64,000 nucleotides of DNA from Chromatium weissei (GCF_016583765.1 NZ_NRRR01000005.1:157257-221256), one strand, 5' to 3'; shown: positions 38,161-46,293, numbered from the stretch's first letter. Program-made: numbers and translations. Notes: generated by a model not told the origin, from the letters alone.

Positions 38161-38874
38161 ATGACCTTTCATCCCATCGGCATCATTCGTTCGCCTTACA
38201 CCGATAAATTTGGCATTCCGCGCCAGCCCAATTTGGTCACAGCCGCTGAAGCGCGGCTCGAACTGCTGCCAGCCTTTGCGCGAGAAGAGGCGTTCAAAGG
38301 ACTTGACGGCTTTTCTCACGTCTGGCTTCTCTTTGTTTTTCATGCAGATTGTCTCGATGCGGGCTGGAAACCGACCGTGCGTCCACCGCGTTTGGGTGGA
38401 CGGCAAACCGTCGGCGTATTCGCCAGTCGAGCGCCCTATCGTCCGAATTCAATTGGCTTATCGGCGGTGGAGCAATTGGGTTTGATTCGTGATGCGCGAG
38501 GGCTGGCGCTGCGATTGCGCGGCGTGGATTTGCTCGACGGAACGCCAGTGCTCGACATCAAGCCGTATGTGCCTTATGCCGATGCGCTGCCGACAGCACG
38601 CAGTGGATTTGCCACGCCACCGGAAATGACGATCACGCCGGTGCAATTTAGTGCCGCTGCCGAACGTGACCTTGCACGGTTTGATCCGCATGGAGAGCGC
38701 CAATTGCAGCAGTTAATTGCGCAGATTTTGGCGCAAGACCCGCGCCCCGGTTATATGAATCGTTATCCGCAACGGCGTGAATTTGGAATGCAACTGTATG
38801 ATTTGAATGTGCGCTGGCGCTGCGCCGCAACGGGAATCGAAGTGCTGGGCATTGCGCCCATTGAAGACAGATGA
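38161..38874 (+). CDS. trmO: tRNA (N6-threonylcarbamoyladenosine-37)-N6 methyltransferase TrmO
   Basis: A SAM-dependent enzyme (formerly TsaA/YaeB) that methylates t6A37 in certain tRNAs. The beta-barrel family signature is visible: FHPIGIIRSPYTDKFGIPRQP, GFSHVWLLFVFH, GVFASRAPYRPNSIGLS and DLLDGTPVLDIKPYVPY. The length of 237 residues is as expected. An in-frame stop lies three codons before the ATG, so this start is fixed despite a weak ribosome site. It converges with the PPIase gene. Confidence 0.95.
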   Translation: MTFHPIGIIRSPYTDKFGIPRQPNLVTAAEARLELLPAFAREEAFKGLDGFSHVWLLFVFHADCLDAGWKPTVRPPRLGGRQTVGVFASRAPYRPNSIGLSAVEQLGLIRDARGLALRLRGVDLLDGTPVLDIKPYVPYADALPTARSGFATPPEMTITPVQFSAAAERDLARFDPHGERQLQQLIAQILAQDPRPGYMNRYPQRREFGMQLYDLNVRWRCAATGIEVLGIAPIEDR

Positions 38875-38875
38875 T

Positions 38876-38902
38876 GCCGATTGCGGTGCATTCGCAATCG
38901 GC
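38876..38902. terminator. Hairpin between trmO and the PPIase gene
   Basis: GCCGATTGCG pairs perfectly with CGCAATCGGC around a 7-nt loop immediately after the trmO stop codon. It lies between converging genes but has no T-run. Confidence 0.5.
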
Positions 38903-38913
38903 GAGCGAGCGAA

Positions 38914-39789
38914 TTATTTCTTGGTGGTGTCAGCGGCTGGCGCGTCCTTATTCGGCGTGATTTTCACAATCGCCTCGTTCAGTTCGACCTTCGCTTTGTT
39001 GCGCATTTCCATGATCTTCTCGGCAAGTTGTTGACGTTGCACCAATGCCGTCAACTGTGGCTTGGCATCTTCAAACGGCGGCGGCTCGGCTTTGCGAGTG
39101 TCTTGAAGATTGATGACGTGCCAACCGAACTGGGTTTGTACTGGCGTTTTGGAATAAGTCCCCGGCTTCATGTCGGCAATCGCGGCAGCAAACGCGGGAA
39201 CCATCTGCTTTGGATCAAACCAACCCAGATCGCCGCCATCCTTCGCCGTTGGCCCAGTCGAATTCTTTTTTGCCAGTTCTGCGAAATCAGCGCCCTTATC
39301 CAACTGTTTAATCAGCTTTTTCGCTTCATCTTCATCCTTCACCAAAATGTGCCGCGCCTTAAATTCAACACGTCCCGACTGCGCCTTCACCTTGTCGTAA
39401 GCCGCCTTCAGATCGTCATCGGTCGGTTTAATGTCCTGCGCCATCGCCGCCAGCGCCGCATTCGACATCACCTTCATCTGCTCCAATTTGAGCGCGGCAA
39501 CCACATTGCGATCATCTTCGAGCTTGCGCCGAGCACCTTCCTGCGATGCGACGATCAAACCCATGAATTCATCAAATGCCTGCTGCTGCATCGCCGGAGT
39601 ATTTTCGCCCTGCGTCTGCTGAATGCGCGACAGATAAAAAACACGAAAGACATCAAGCGGATAAGGCACACCGTTGACCGTCGCAATCAGCGTATCGGGA
39701 GAATCGGTATTGGGTTTAGCGTCTTCGGCAAAACTGCTGCCGGTTGCCAATAACGCACAGAGCAAAAGCGGAATACGTGCTGTTTTCAT
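38914..39789 (-). CDS. Periplasmic parvulin-type peptidyl-prolyl isomerase
   Basis: A 291-residue exported folding catalyst. The ATG at 39789 gives a signal peptide (MKTARIPLLLCALLATGSSFA, cleavage after SFA). A SurA-N-like helical chaperone part is followed by a PpiC parvulin domain near residues 140-240 with KARHILVKDEDEAKK, GGDLGWFDPKQMVPAFA and TQFGWHVINL. The C-terminal helix is charged. It is last in bolA-yciB-yciI-PPIase, an order I recall from other gammaproteobacteria. The end of the protein (DAPAADTTKK) is low complexity. Confidence 0.92.
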   Translation of the reverse strand: MKTARIPLLLCALLATGSSFAEDAKPNTDSPDTLIATVNGVPYPLDVFRVFYLSRIQQTQGENTPAMQQQAFDEFMGLIVASQEGARRKLEDDRNVVAALKLEQMKVMSNAALAAMAQDIKPTDDDLKAAYDKVKAQSGRVEFKARHILVKDEDEAKKLIKQLDKGADFAELAKKNSTGPTAKDGGDLGWFDPKQMVPAFAAAIADMKPGTYSKTPVQTQFGWHVINLQDTRKAEPPPFEDAKPQLTALVQRQQLAEKIMEMRNKAKVELNEAIVKITPNKDAPAADTTKK

Positions 39790-39844
39790 AAAACAATCCA
39801 ATACAAAGTGAATGATAAAAATGAATAAACACCGTGTTTATTCA

Positions 39845-40144
39845 TTAAGGAAAAACCTGTTTGAACGGCTTGACCGTGACGTGCTGATAAACACCGGCGA
39901 CTTGATACGGATCAGCCGCTGCCCAGTCTTCAGCGGCAGCCAGATCGGAAAATTCTGCCACCACCAGCGACCCAGAAAAACCCGCCGCGCCCGGCTCGGA
40001 ACTGTCAATTGCCGGATGCGGTCCAGCGAGCACCAAACGTCCGGCATTTTGCAACGCCTGCAAGCGTTCTAAATGCGCCGGTCGTGCCTGCTGACGCAGC
40101 GGCAAACTGTCGGGAAAATCAACGGCAATAATTGCGTAAAGCAT
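39845..40144 (-). CDS. yciI: YciI family protein
   Basis: A 99-residue ferredoxin-like-fold protein of unknown biochemical role, related to muconolactone isomerase-like proteins. The family motifs are [35 protein letters not shown] and [17 protein letters not shown], including the His-Asp pair thought to form the active site. It is 3 bp downstream of yciB, as in the conserved yciB-yciI pair. Confidence 0.95.
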   Translation of the reverse strand: MLYAIIAVDFPDSLPLRQQARPAHLERLQALQNAGRLVLAGPHPAIDSSEPGAAGFSGSLVVAEFSDLAAAEDWAAADPYQVAGVYQHVTVKPFKQVFP

Positions 40145-40147
40145 TGT

Positions 40148-40819
40148 TTAATCAACCTCTATCGGCGCTGGTTCCTGAACATGACGCGCCAGATAAAACA
40201 TCTGCACAATCACGAAGAGAATCGTCAAACCCATCATTCCAAACAGCTTGAAGTTGACCCAGATCGCTTCTCGCGCCTGCGCATTCTCACACAGCGTCAG
40301 CAATCTGTCGGTATAGGTCGTGGCGCACGCAGTGAGATCAATTGCCGATTGCCCGCTGGCCGCAATTAATTCGTGTTGCGCAGTGAAAAACCCACTCCAC
40401 ACATACACCACGAATAGATTTGCCACGCCTAAAAAAAAGAAAAATGCTGCCCAACTGAAATTCAAACGCGCCCAAATTGCTGGCGCGAGCGTGACGTTTT
40501 TACGCATCATTCGTTCAATTAAATTGCGTTCGCCAATCCAATGACTACCGAAAAATACTGCGGCAAATAACCAATTCACCAGCGTCGGTTTCCACATGAC
40601 AAAAATTGGATTATGCAGCGCCAGCGTTAATCCACCAAACACCACAATTAAACCCAGCGTTGCCAATTGCAATGGTTCAGTACGACGATGTTGCCACCAA
40701 TTCCAACTCACCTGTAATGCTGAAACCACAATCGCAACACCGGTCGCAACATAGATACCGGCAAATTTATAAGCGACAAAAAATAATAAAACAGGCAGAA
40801 AATCAATTAAAAGTTGCAT
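40148..40819 (-). CDS. yciB: Inner membrane-spanning protein YciB (septation protein A)
   Basis: A polytopic membrane protein linked to envelope synthesis and division. The opening LLIDFLPVLLFFVAYKFAGIYVATGVAI and the segments KPTLVNWLFAAVFFGSHWIGERNLIERMM and WVNFKLFGMMGLTILFVI match YciB. At 223 residues it is longer than the roughly 180 usual, because a loop of about 41 residues containing two cysteines (DLTACATTYTDRLL...CENAQAREA) is inserted between the last two hydrophobic regions. Upstream of yciI by 3 bp. Confidence 0.93.
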   Translation of the reverse strand: MQLLIDFLPVLLFFVAYKFAGIYVATGVAIVVSALQVSWNWWQHRRTEPLQLATLGLIVVFGGLTLALHNPIFVMWKPTLVNWLFAAVFFGSHWIGERNLIERMMRKNVTLAPAIWARLNFSWAAFFFFLGVANLFVVYVWSGFFTAQHELIAASGQSAIDLTACATTYTDRLLTLCENAQAREAIWVNFKLFGMMGLTILFVIVQMFYLARHVQEPAPIEVD

Positions 40820-40883
40820 GAGCTATTCCTCACATGCGGTCATAAAATATCGCGCATCTTAAACGTGATTCGTGTTTATTTGA

Positions 40884-41222
40884 TTATTGATTTTGTATTG
40901 ATTTCTGCACTTTCGAGCCACCTAAACAGGGCGGTGATGTCGGTAAAACGCCACCCTTTACGACCCATTCTTCTGGTGTCCAGGTGTGCAATGACAGCGC
41001 ATGTAATCCATTATTGAATTCAGCAGCGAATAATTGATTGATTAAACGATGCCGTTCAATCATTGAAAGTGACGCAAAATCGCTGCTCACGATCAATAAC
41101 TTAAAATGTGATTCCGCATTCGCTGGAACCGCGTGCATGTAGCTTTCATCAACAACATCCAAATGTGCAATAGATTGTAGTGATTGGTGAATTTGCTCGG
41201 CAATGCGCTGTTTTCGATTCAT
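40884..41222 (-). CDS. bolA: BolA family protein
   Basis: A 112-residue BolA-fold protein. Members bind monothiol glutaredoxins through a 2Fe-2S cluster, and some act as stress regulators. The conserved His region is ESHFKLLIVSSDF, followed by SMIERHRLINQLFAAEF and the BolA C-terminus ALSLHTWTPEEW...SPPCLGGSK. It is first of the bolA-yciB-yciI-PPIase run, 64 bp before yciB, and follows the aprA terminator, so its own promoter should lie in the short gap between. Confidence 0.93.
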   Translation of the reverse strand: MNRKQRIAEQIHQSLQSIAHLDVVDESYMHAVPANAESHFKLLIVSSDFASLSMIERHRLINQLFAAEFNNGLHALSLHTWTPEEWVVKGGVLPTSPPCLGGSKVQKSIQNQ

Positions 41223-41251
41223 GCCTAAATCCGCTGGTATTATTCAATAAC

Positions 41252-41289
41252 AAAAAAGTCCGATCACTTTACAGCAATCGGACTTTTTT
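41252..41289 (-). terminator. Rho-independent terminator after aprA
   Basis: ATCGGACTTTTTT on the right pairs with AAAAAAGTCCGAT on the left around a 12-nt loop. Read on the minus strand it is a GC-containing stem followed by a T-run, 35 bp past the aprA stop. Confidence 0.9.
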
Positions 41290-41324
41290 ATCATGCGCCC
41301 GTATGCGTGGGCGCACTGCGCTGT

Positions 41325-43304
41325 TTACTTAAACAGTTTGGATTTGTCTACGATGTCAACATGCGCACGTTTGAAGCAGTTCCAAGTCTTGGTGGTCTTG
41401 TCATAAATCGAATTGACGAAACACTTCCAATTGGTCTCATCCACGAAGTTGTAATCCATCCGATAATAGAAACCGGGATAACGGCTTTCTTCACGGAATT
41501 GAATGTGCTTCATGTGCGCCTCAGCGGTGAGAATACGGTGGTAATTCTCCCAAGCGCGAAGCAATTCATGCAGGTCTTTGGCGCGCATTTTCAATGCATC
41601 TTCCTTGAGCATCTCCAACTTCATTTCCGCCACTTCCATCATCTTGGCATTGGTTTGATACATCGTGGACACGCCAGCAACGTATTCGTCCATCACCTTC
41701 TGTAAACGGAATTGCAGCATCTTCGGCGTGATGTAATTCGGATTGACATCAATTGCCGTGGTGTAATCCTTGCTCTCAAGGAAATTGCGCACTGGGCGAT
41801 AAATCTCATCCACTAAATCGGCAACGGAATCTGCCAATTCGGGTTTGTGATCTTTATTGTCCATGCAGAATTGCACCATCGCTTTTGCCGCCAAACGTCC
41901 TTCGGCGTGAGAGCCGGAGGAGAATTTGTGACCGGATGCGCCCACGCCGTCAGCGGCAGTGAACAAACCCTTGACGGTGGTCATCGAGCGATAACCCCAG
42001 TTCCAGCCGGACGGCAGATGACCGGGAATCTTGCCCGCGTCGGCGTGATTTTCGGCAGTCGGTGCGCCGACATCGGTTGGGCCGGAAACCCAGATGCCGC
42101 AGCAGCCGGAGTGTGAGCCGAGCAGGTAGGGTTCAGTTGGCATCAATTCGGAATTTTTCTTTTCCGGTTCAATGTTTTCGCCCGCCCACACGCCAGCTTG
42201 ACCGATACACATATCCAGAAAATCTTCCCACGCCTCAGCTTCGAGGTGCTTGATTTCCTTGGGTGTCATCGTTTCGGCGAGTTTGCCCAGCGCGGTGACG
42301 GTGTCCATGTAAATCGGACCGCGACCTTCGCGCATTTCTTTCATCATCAAATGGTTGCGCAAGCACGAGGCTGGCACTGCCGCTTGACCGTAGGGCGGAT
42401 AATCGTTCAGCAGCTCCTTGTTGGTGTCCATGTAGACCTCGCCGAAAGCGTTGACCGCCTTGGCTTTGAACAACAGGAACCACGCGCCGACTGGACCATA
42501 ACCATCTTTGAACCGTGCGGGCACAAAGCGGTTTTCCATCATCGTCAATTCCGCGCCAGCTTCGGCCGCCATCGCGTAAGTTGAACCGGCGTTCCACACC
42601 GGATACCAAGCGCGACCCGTGCCTTCACCGACCGAACGCGGACGGAAAATGTTCACGCAACCGCCAGCGACCAGCAGACAGGCTTTGAACTTGTACACAA
42701 AGACTTTGTGCTCGCGGACGGAAAAACCCACCGCGCCGGCAATCCGGTTTTTGTCGTTCTTGTCATTCACCAGCTTGACGATGAACACGCGCTCTTGAAT
42801 GCGATCCGTGCCCAGCGCCTTTTTCGCAGCCTCAGCGACGATCCATTTATAGGATTCGCCGTTGATCATAATCTGCCATTTGCCGGAGCGAACGGGCTTG
42901 CCACCGTCAACCAGCACCTTGCCTTCATCGCCGGGCTGCTTCCAAATCGGCAAACCCCATTCTTCAAACAGATGCACGGAATCATCAACGTGACGACCCA
43001 AGTCATACGCCAAATCGTCACGGGTGATGCCCATCAAATCGTTGGAAACCATTCGCGCATAATCGGCTGGGTCTTGCTCGCCGAGATAGGTGTTGATCGC
43101 CGACAAACCCTGCGCCACCGCGCCGGAGCGATCCATCGCCGCTTTATCGACCAGTTTGACTTTCAGATCAATGCCTTGCTTCTTGGCTTCATCCAACCAA
43201 GGACCGATTTCATACGCCGCGCCACATGCGCCCATGCCGCCGCCAATCAGAAGAATGTCAACTTCTTCTTCGACGATCTCCGGCTTGCCAAATTCTCCTG
43301 CCAT
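41325..43304 (-). CDS. aprA: Adenylylsulfate (APS) reductase alpha subunit
   Basis: The FAD-containing catalytic subunit of dissimilatory APS reductase, which in sulfur oxidisers runs from sulfite and AMP to APS. The dinucleotide-binding start is VDILLIGGGMGACGAAYE; KVKLVDKAAMDRSGAVAQGLSA, QIMINGESYKWIVAEAAKKAL and GSHSGCCGIWVSGPTDVG are typical AprA segments. The 659-residue length is normal. I chose the ATG at 43304 with GAGGT at 8 nt; a GTG two codons upstream is less likely. It follows aprB by 45 bp and ends at a terminator. No aprM, qmo, sat or dsr gene is in the window. Confidence 0.97.
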   Translation of the reverse strand: MAGEFGKPEIVEEEVDILLIGGGMGACGAAYEIGPWLDEAKKQGIDLKVKLVDKAAMDRSGAVAQGLSAINTYLGEQDPADYARMVSNDLMGITRDDLAYDLGRHVDDSVHLFEEWGLPIWKQPGDEGKVLVDGGKPVRSGKWQIMINGESYKWIVAEAAKKALGTDRIQERVFIVKLVNDKNDKNRIAGAVGFSVREHKVFVYKFKACLLVAGGCVNIFRPRSVGEGTGRAWYPVWNAGSTYAMAAEAGAELTMMENRFVPARFKDGYGPVGAWFLLFKAKAVNAFGEVYMDTNKELLNDYPPYGQAAVPASCLRNHLMMKEMREGRGPIYMDTVTALGKLAETMTPKEIKHLEAEAWEDFLDMCIGQAGVWAGENIEPEKKNSELMPTEPYLLGSHSGCCGIWVSGPTDVGAPTAENHADAGKIPGHLPSGWNWGYRSMTTVKGLFTAADGVGASGHKFSSGSHAEGRLAAKAMVQFCMDNKDHKPELADSVADLVDEIYRPVRNFLESKDYTTAIDVNPNYITPKMLQFRLQKVMDEYVAGVSTMYQTNAKMMEVAEMKLEMLKEDALKMRAKDLHELLRAWENYHRILTAEAHMKHIQFREESRYPGFYYRMDYNFVDETNWKCFVNSIYDKTTKTWNCFKRAHVDIVDKSKLFK

Positions 43305-43349
43305 GTTCACTACCTCGAATCTGTAATTATGGTGATCGCTAAACGCGAA

Positions 43350-43817
43350 TTATTTGCGGATCAGTTCGCTGGGATTACCGGCTTTCTGAACGCCGCCGAG
43401 GGTGAAGAAACCAGCCTCGCCGATCTTGGCGATGTCGGCTGCGGGTTTGTTGCCGTAAGGATCAATGGAGCCTTCGGAGGTGGTGCGAATGGGGAATTTG
43501 AAACGTTTCATGTTGCCGTTGCGGAATTTGATCGTCCACATGATCGAATCGGTGCCGCGCAGCGGTTGTACCGAAGCGCCCATCGGCACCACGTCGGCGT
43601 AATGACGGCATTCAATTGCCTGTTGCGGGCAAATCTTGACGCAGGAATAACATTCCCAGCACTGCTCCGGTTCCTGATTAAACGCCTTCATCGCGTGACC
43701 TGTTTCCGAACCGTCTTGGTCGAGTTTCATCAGGTCGTGGGGGCAGATGTACATGCAAGCGGTCTTGTCTTGACCCTTGCAGCCGTCACACTTATCAGTA
43801 CGCACAAATGTTGGCAT
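43350..43817 (-). CDS. aprB: Adenylylsulfate (APS) reductase beta subunit
   Basis: The iron-sulfur subunit that passes electrons to or from AprA. Two 4Fe-4S sites are visible: C10, C13, C21, C25 and C53, C56, C59, C63. The C-terminal extension that wraps around AprA (RTTSEGSIDPYGNKPAAD...FTLGGVQKAGNP) is present. The length of 155 residues is normal. First gene of aprBA; the promoter should lie in the 292-bp upstream gap, which contains repeats. The direction of use (oxidative) is inferred from the gammaproteobacterial context. Confidence 0.97.
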   Translation of the reverse strand: MPTFVRTDKCDGCKGQDKTACMYICPHDLMKLDQDGSETGHAMKAFNQEPEQCWECYSCVKICPQQAIECRHYADVVPMGASVQPLRGTDSIMWTIKFRNGNMKRFKFPIRTTSEGSIDPYGNKPAADIAKIGEAGFFTLGGVQKAGNPSELIRK

Positions 43818-43853
43818 GGTTTTTGTGTTTCAATCCTTGTTGTCTTGGATTTA

Positions 43854-43983
43854 GGAAACCGCTGATTTATTCCCTAATCCCAAACAATCAGTTAATAAAA
43901 TCAAATGGTTATGCGGGGATAAATGCCGAGAGTGGAATTTAATCAGCGTTTCCCTAGCGTTGCGACCATTAGCGTTGCGACCA
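43854..43983. repeat. Inverted and tandem repeats upstream of aprB
   Basis: Two 21-bp imperfect inverted arms, 43854-43874 and 43934-43954, share the core GGAAA..CGCTGATT..TTCC. Directly next to the second arm the 14-mer TAGCGTTGCGACCA occurs twice in tandem (43955-43968 and 43970-43983). They lie in the 292-bp gap between divergent aprB and the DUF423 gene, which holds no other feature I can see, so they may be regulatory. Confidence 0.6.
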
Positions 43984-44109
43984 GCGGAATGCCGTCGCAT
44001 TGCAGCCTACTGATTTGCTATCACAGGGTCAAAACAGTATTTACAACGGCTTTCATAAAACCGCCTTATTAGTGTTAACTGATATTTCATTTGAGTCGGA
44101 GGATTTTTA

Positions 44110-44511
44110 GTGAATCACGCACAACTGTGGTTAACGATCGGAGCAATTAACGGCGGCTTGACGGTCGCACTCGGCGCATTTGGCGCACACGGTTTGAAAG
44201 GACGCGTCGCGCCAGAGCTGCTCGCTAACTGGCTGACCGCCACCAATTATTTGGGATTACATGCACTCGTGATTCTGATTTGCGGTGTCATTTTGTTGCA
44301 GTTGCCTGAAGCGCGACTGGTGAATGCAGCGGGTTGGGCATTTTTAATTGGCAGTATTTTATTCAGCGGCAGCCTGTATGTGATGACCCTCACTGGTATT
44401 CGTCCGCTCGGCATGATCACGCCCATCGGCGGAGTGGCGTTGATTATTGGTTGGGTATTGCTGGCGCTCGGCGTGTGGCGGGCGACTGCCGAATTGAATA
44501 ATGGAGTTTGA
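44110..44511 (+). CDS. DUF423 (YgdD-like) membrane protein
   Basis: A 133-residue small membrane protein with four hydrophobic helices. It matches DUF423: IGAINGGLTVALGAFGAHGLK near the start, TATNYLGLHALVILICG and RPLGMITPIGGVALIIGWV. Function unknown. The start is GTG, with GGAGGA a few bases upstream. The 3' end of this gene is repeated, with an internal 60-bp deletion, about 570 bp further right. Confidence 0.92.
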   Translation: MNHAQLWLTIGAINGGLTVALGAFGAHGLKGRVAPELLANWLTATNYLGLHALVILICGVILLQLPEARLVNAAGWAFLIGSILFSGSLYVMTLTGIRPLGMITPIGGVALIIGWVLLALGVWRATAELNNGV

Positions 44512-44563
44512 CTTCAGTCTTTACAGATAACGGCGTTAGGCAAAAAATAAGAGGAGATGTAAA

Positions 44564-44830
44564 TTGCCAATTATATCAATGTTTTATGGGATTATTATTC
44601 GCTTGTATCTTCTCGATAACAAACATCACAACACTCCACATATTCATTCAAAATATGCGGAATTTGAGGCTTCTGTGAGTATTGAAGATGGAGAGATATT
44701 GAGCGGCAATTTGCCACGCAAACAGTTACGGTTAGTGCAAGCATGGATTGAATTACATCGTGATGAATTGATGGCTGATTGGGAATTAGCGGTTAATGGA
44801 GAAACTCCGTATAAAATTACACCACTCTGA
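44564..44830 (+). CDS. DUF4160 domain protein (possible toxin-antitoxin component)
   Basis: An 88-residue protein with the DUF4160 pattern: PIISMFYGIIIRLYLLDN, HHNTPHIHSKYAEFEASVSIEDGEIL, GNLPRKQLRLVQAWIELHRDELMADWE. The start is TTG with a strong GAGGAGA 7 nt before it. It is followed after 7 bp by a DUF2442 gene; this pair is widespread in bacteria and is often listed as a putative toxin-antitoxin module, though the mechanism is not established to my knowledge. More AT-rich than its neighbours, which suggests transfer. Confidence 0.9.
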   Translation: MPIISMFYGIIIRLYLLDNKHHNTPHIHSKYAEFEASVSIEDGEILSGNLPRKQLRLVQAWIELHRDELMADWELAVNGETPYKITPL

Positions 44831-44837
44831 GGTCGGC

Positions 44838-45080
44838 ATGTATTGGGATGCAAAAATTGTTAAACCACTTTCTAATTATCGCATTTATGTTGAAATTGAA
44901 GATGGTCGTCAGGGCATCTTTGATATGAAACCTTACCTCGATCATGGTGTATTTCGAGAACTAAAAAATGAGCACTATTTCAATCAAGTAGGAATTCTTT
45001 TTGGTGCGATTACTTGGCCTCACGAACAAGATATTGCGCCAGAAACTTTAATCAATGAAATGATTCCAACCGCTAATTAA
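44838..45080 (+). CDS. DUF2442 domain protein
   Basis: An 80-residue protein matching DUF2442: DAKIVKPLSNYRIYVEIEDGRQGIFDMKPYL, VFRELKNEHYFNQV and TWPHEQDIAPETL. I chose the ATG at 44838, with GAGG 6 nt upstream, over an earlier ATG that overlaps the DUF4160 gene. Partner of that gene, probably the second half of a two-gene module. The truncated DUF423 copy starts 5 bp after its stop. Confidence 0.9.
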   Translation: MYWDAKIVKPLSNYRIYVEIEDGRQGIFDMKPYLDHGVFRELKNEHYFNQVGILFGAITWPHEQDIAPETLINEMIPTAN

Positions 45081-45084
45081 CCGA

Positions 45085-45172
45085 AGCCTGTATGTGATGA
45101 CCCTCACCGGCATTCGTCCGCTCGGCGTGTGGTGGGCGACTGCCGAATTGAATAATGGAGTTTGACTTCAGT
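45085..45172 (+). pseudogene. Truncated duplicate of the DUF423 gene 3' end
   Basis: These 88 bases match 44371-44412 joined to 44473-44518 with three mismatches, so they are the last part of the DUF423 gene with an in-frame 60-bp deletion. The deletion falls between two GCTCGGC copies in the original, fitting slippage or short-repeat recombination. The copy ends, like the original, just past the stop in TTTGACTTCAGT. Together the two copies bracket the DUF4160-DUF2442 pair. Confidence 0.92.
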
Positions 45173-45245
45173 TTTACGAATCAACTAGAAAGTCTTTTAA
45201 TCATTATTTAGTGAATCTCTAAATTGTTATTGTGAGGAATTTTCA

Positions 45246-45665
45246 ATGTCCCAGAAGCTAATGCTGGTTAAATACGAGTTAGAAGATGATATACCTATTG
45301 ATGAAAGCTCAGAAAATTTAAGATCAACATACGCTCCCACTGATTTTATTGAATGGGCAGTAGAGAAAAAATCGCTTTCTGAAATAAAAATAAAGGAATC
45401 AGCAGGAGAAACTGCTGATGTGCCTATTTCTATAATTAATGATAGCGAAGATCGTTGCCTAGAAAGCATTCTACAATATGTTGAGACCAAGCTAATCAGG
45501 TGTATAGAGGATACGTATTCCCACATTTCTGAAAGCGTAATTCTTCCTAAAGAACTGGATAATGATTTTTCAGTTCTTGATATCTGGTTGGAGGTACGTA
45601 AGGTTATTAAGGAGAAGAAAGAAAAGTATCGTAACAATTACAATATCAAACTTGTTATCGGATAG
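45246..45665 (+). CDS. Hypothetical protein (island gene 1)
   Basis: A 139-residue acidic soluble protein I do not recognise. It has no membrane segment or signal peptide; a Lys/Glu-rich predicted helix lies near the end (VRKVIKEKKEKYRNN). GAGGAA 8 nt before the ATG is a good ribosome site. The codons are clearly more AT-rich than in flanking housekeeping genes. Its stop is 4 bp before the ATG of a PD-(D/E)XK nuclease gene, so the two are almost certainly cotranscribed and probably work together. Confidence 0.75.
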   Translation: MSQKLMLVKYELEDDIPIDESSENLRSTYAPTDFIEWAVEKKSLSEIKIKESAGETADVPISIINDSEDRCLESILQYVETKLIRCIEDTYSHISESVILPKELDNDFSVLDIWLEVRKVIKEKKEKYRNNYNIKLVIG

Positions 45666-45669
45666 AGTT

Positions 45670-46167
45670 ATGTCCAAGAATTCCGAGAAAGGAAGAAAAG
45701 GAGAGCTTTTAGTCACTGGTGTATTTTGTAATATAGGTGTGCATGAGCCGAGCATAGAAGTTGTCAGATCGAATACCACTACCACACCGGAAAATGGTGT
45801 AGATATAGCACTTAAGTGCCCGCATAATCTATCGGCAAAACTTGATGAAATCGTACGTATTGGAAAATCAGCTATTGCTTTAGCAAATTCCAAAATTGAT
45901 GTGCGCGTTCAAGTAAAGAACTACTCAAAACCAATAAGCAAAGGTGTTGCCCAAGGTTTCGTAGATGATATTTCAAAAAATCAAAATTTTGCCGAGCATT
46001 GGGGAATTGGTGGAACACGGCTCACAAAGGGTGCTCAAGCAGTTTTAGCAAAAGCGAATGAAGTGGCTCCAGTGAAATGGTATACAGCACCAGATTTTGT
46101 AAAAATACAGAACCAATATCCAGCAATACCATTCACAGAGATTAACGCTGATGATGACGAAAATTAG
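45670..46167 (+). CDS. PD-(D/E)XK nuclease-like protein (island gene 2)
   Basis: A 165-residue protein with the restriction-endonuclease-fold pattern: E12 in RKGELLVTGVF, D45 in ENGVDIALK, and Q81-V-K83 in RVQVKNYSKP, corresponding to the E...D...(E/Q)XK active site of Mrr-like and related enzymes. The end is acidic (NADDDEN). It is too short to hold a separate DNA-recognition domain. The upstream partner is 4 bp away. A role in defence against foreign DNA is plausible from the fold and location but not shown. Confidence 0.72.
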   Translation: MSKNSEKGRKGELLVTGVFCNIGVHEPSIEVVRSNTTTTPENGVDIALKCPHNLSAKLDEIVRIGKSAIALANSKIDVRVQVKNYSKPISKGVAQGFVDDISKNQNFAEHWGIGGTRLTKGAQAVLAKANEVAPVKWYTAPDFVKIQNQYPAIPFTEINADDDEN

Positions 46168-46293
46168 GCTGTGCACTTAATGAAGTTAACACAGATTTTC
46201 ATTCTGCTTTGCGCACCACTACCAAATTGCAAATTATTAGCTTAACTCATCAATAAACACACTTTCATTGTACAAAGCTATTCATTAAACACA

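Noticed and set aside
38881..39753. A 290-codon open frame opposite the peptidyl-prolyl isomerase gene
   Set aside because: The isomerase has a signal peptide and parvulin motifs; the antisense frame is only a consequence of its codon use.
41325..43817. aprBA as evidence of a sulfate reducer
   Set aside because: No qmo, sat or dsr genes are adjacent, and surrounding genes are gammaproteobacterial; use in sulfur oxidation is more likely.
42708..43865. A 385-codon open frame on the plus strand opposite aprA and aprB
   Set aside because: Both aprA and aprB are clear, full-length and conserved on the other strand; the antisense product has no recognisable motif.
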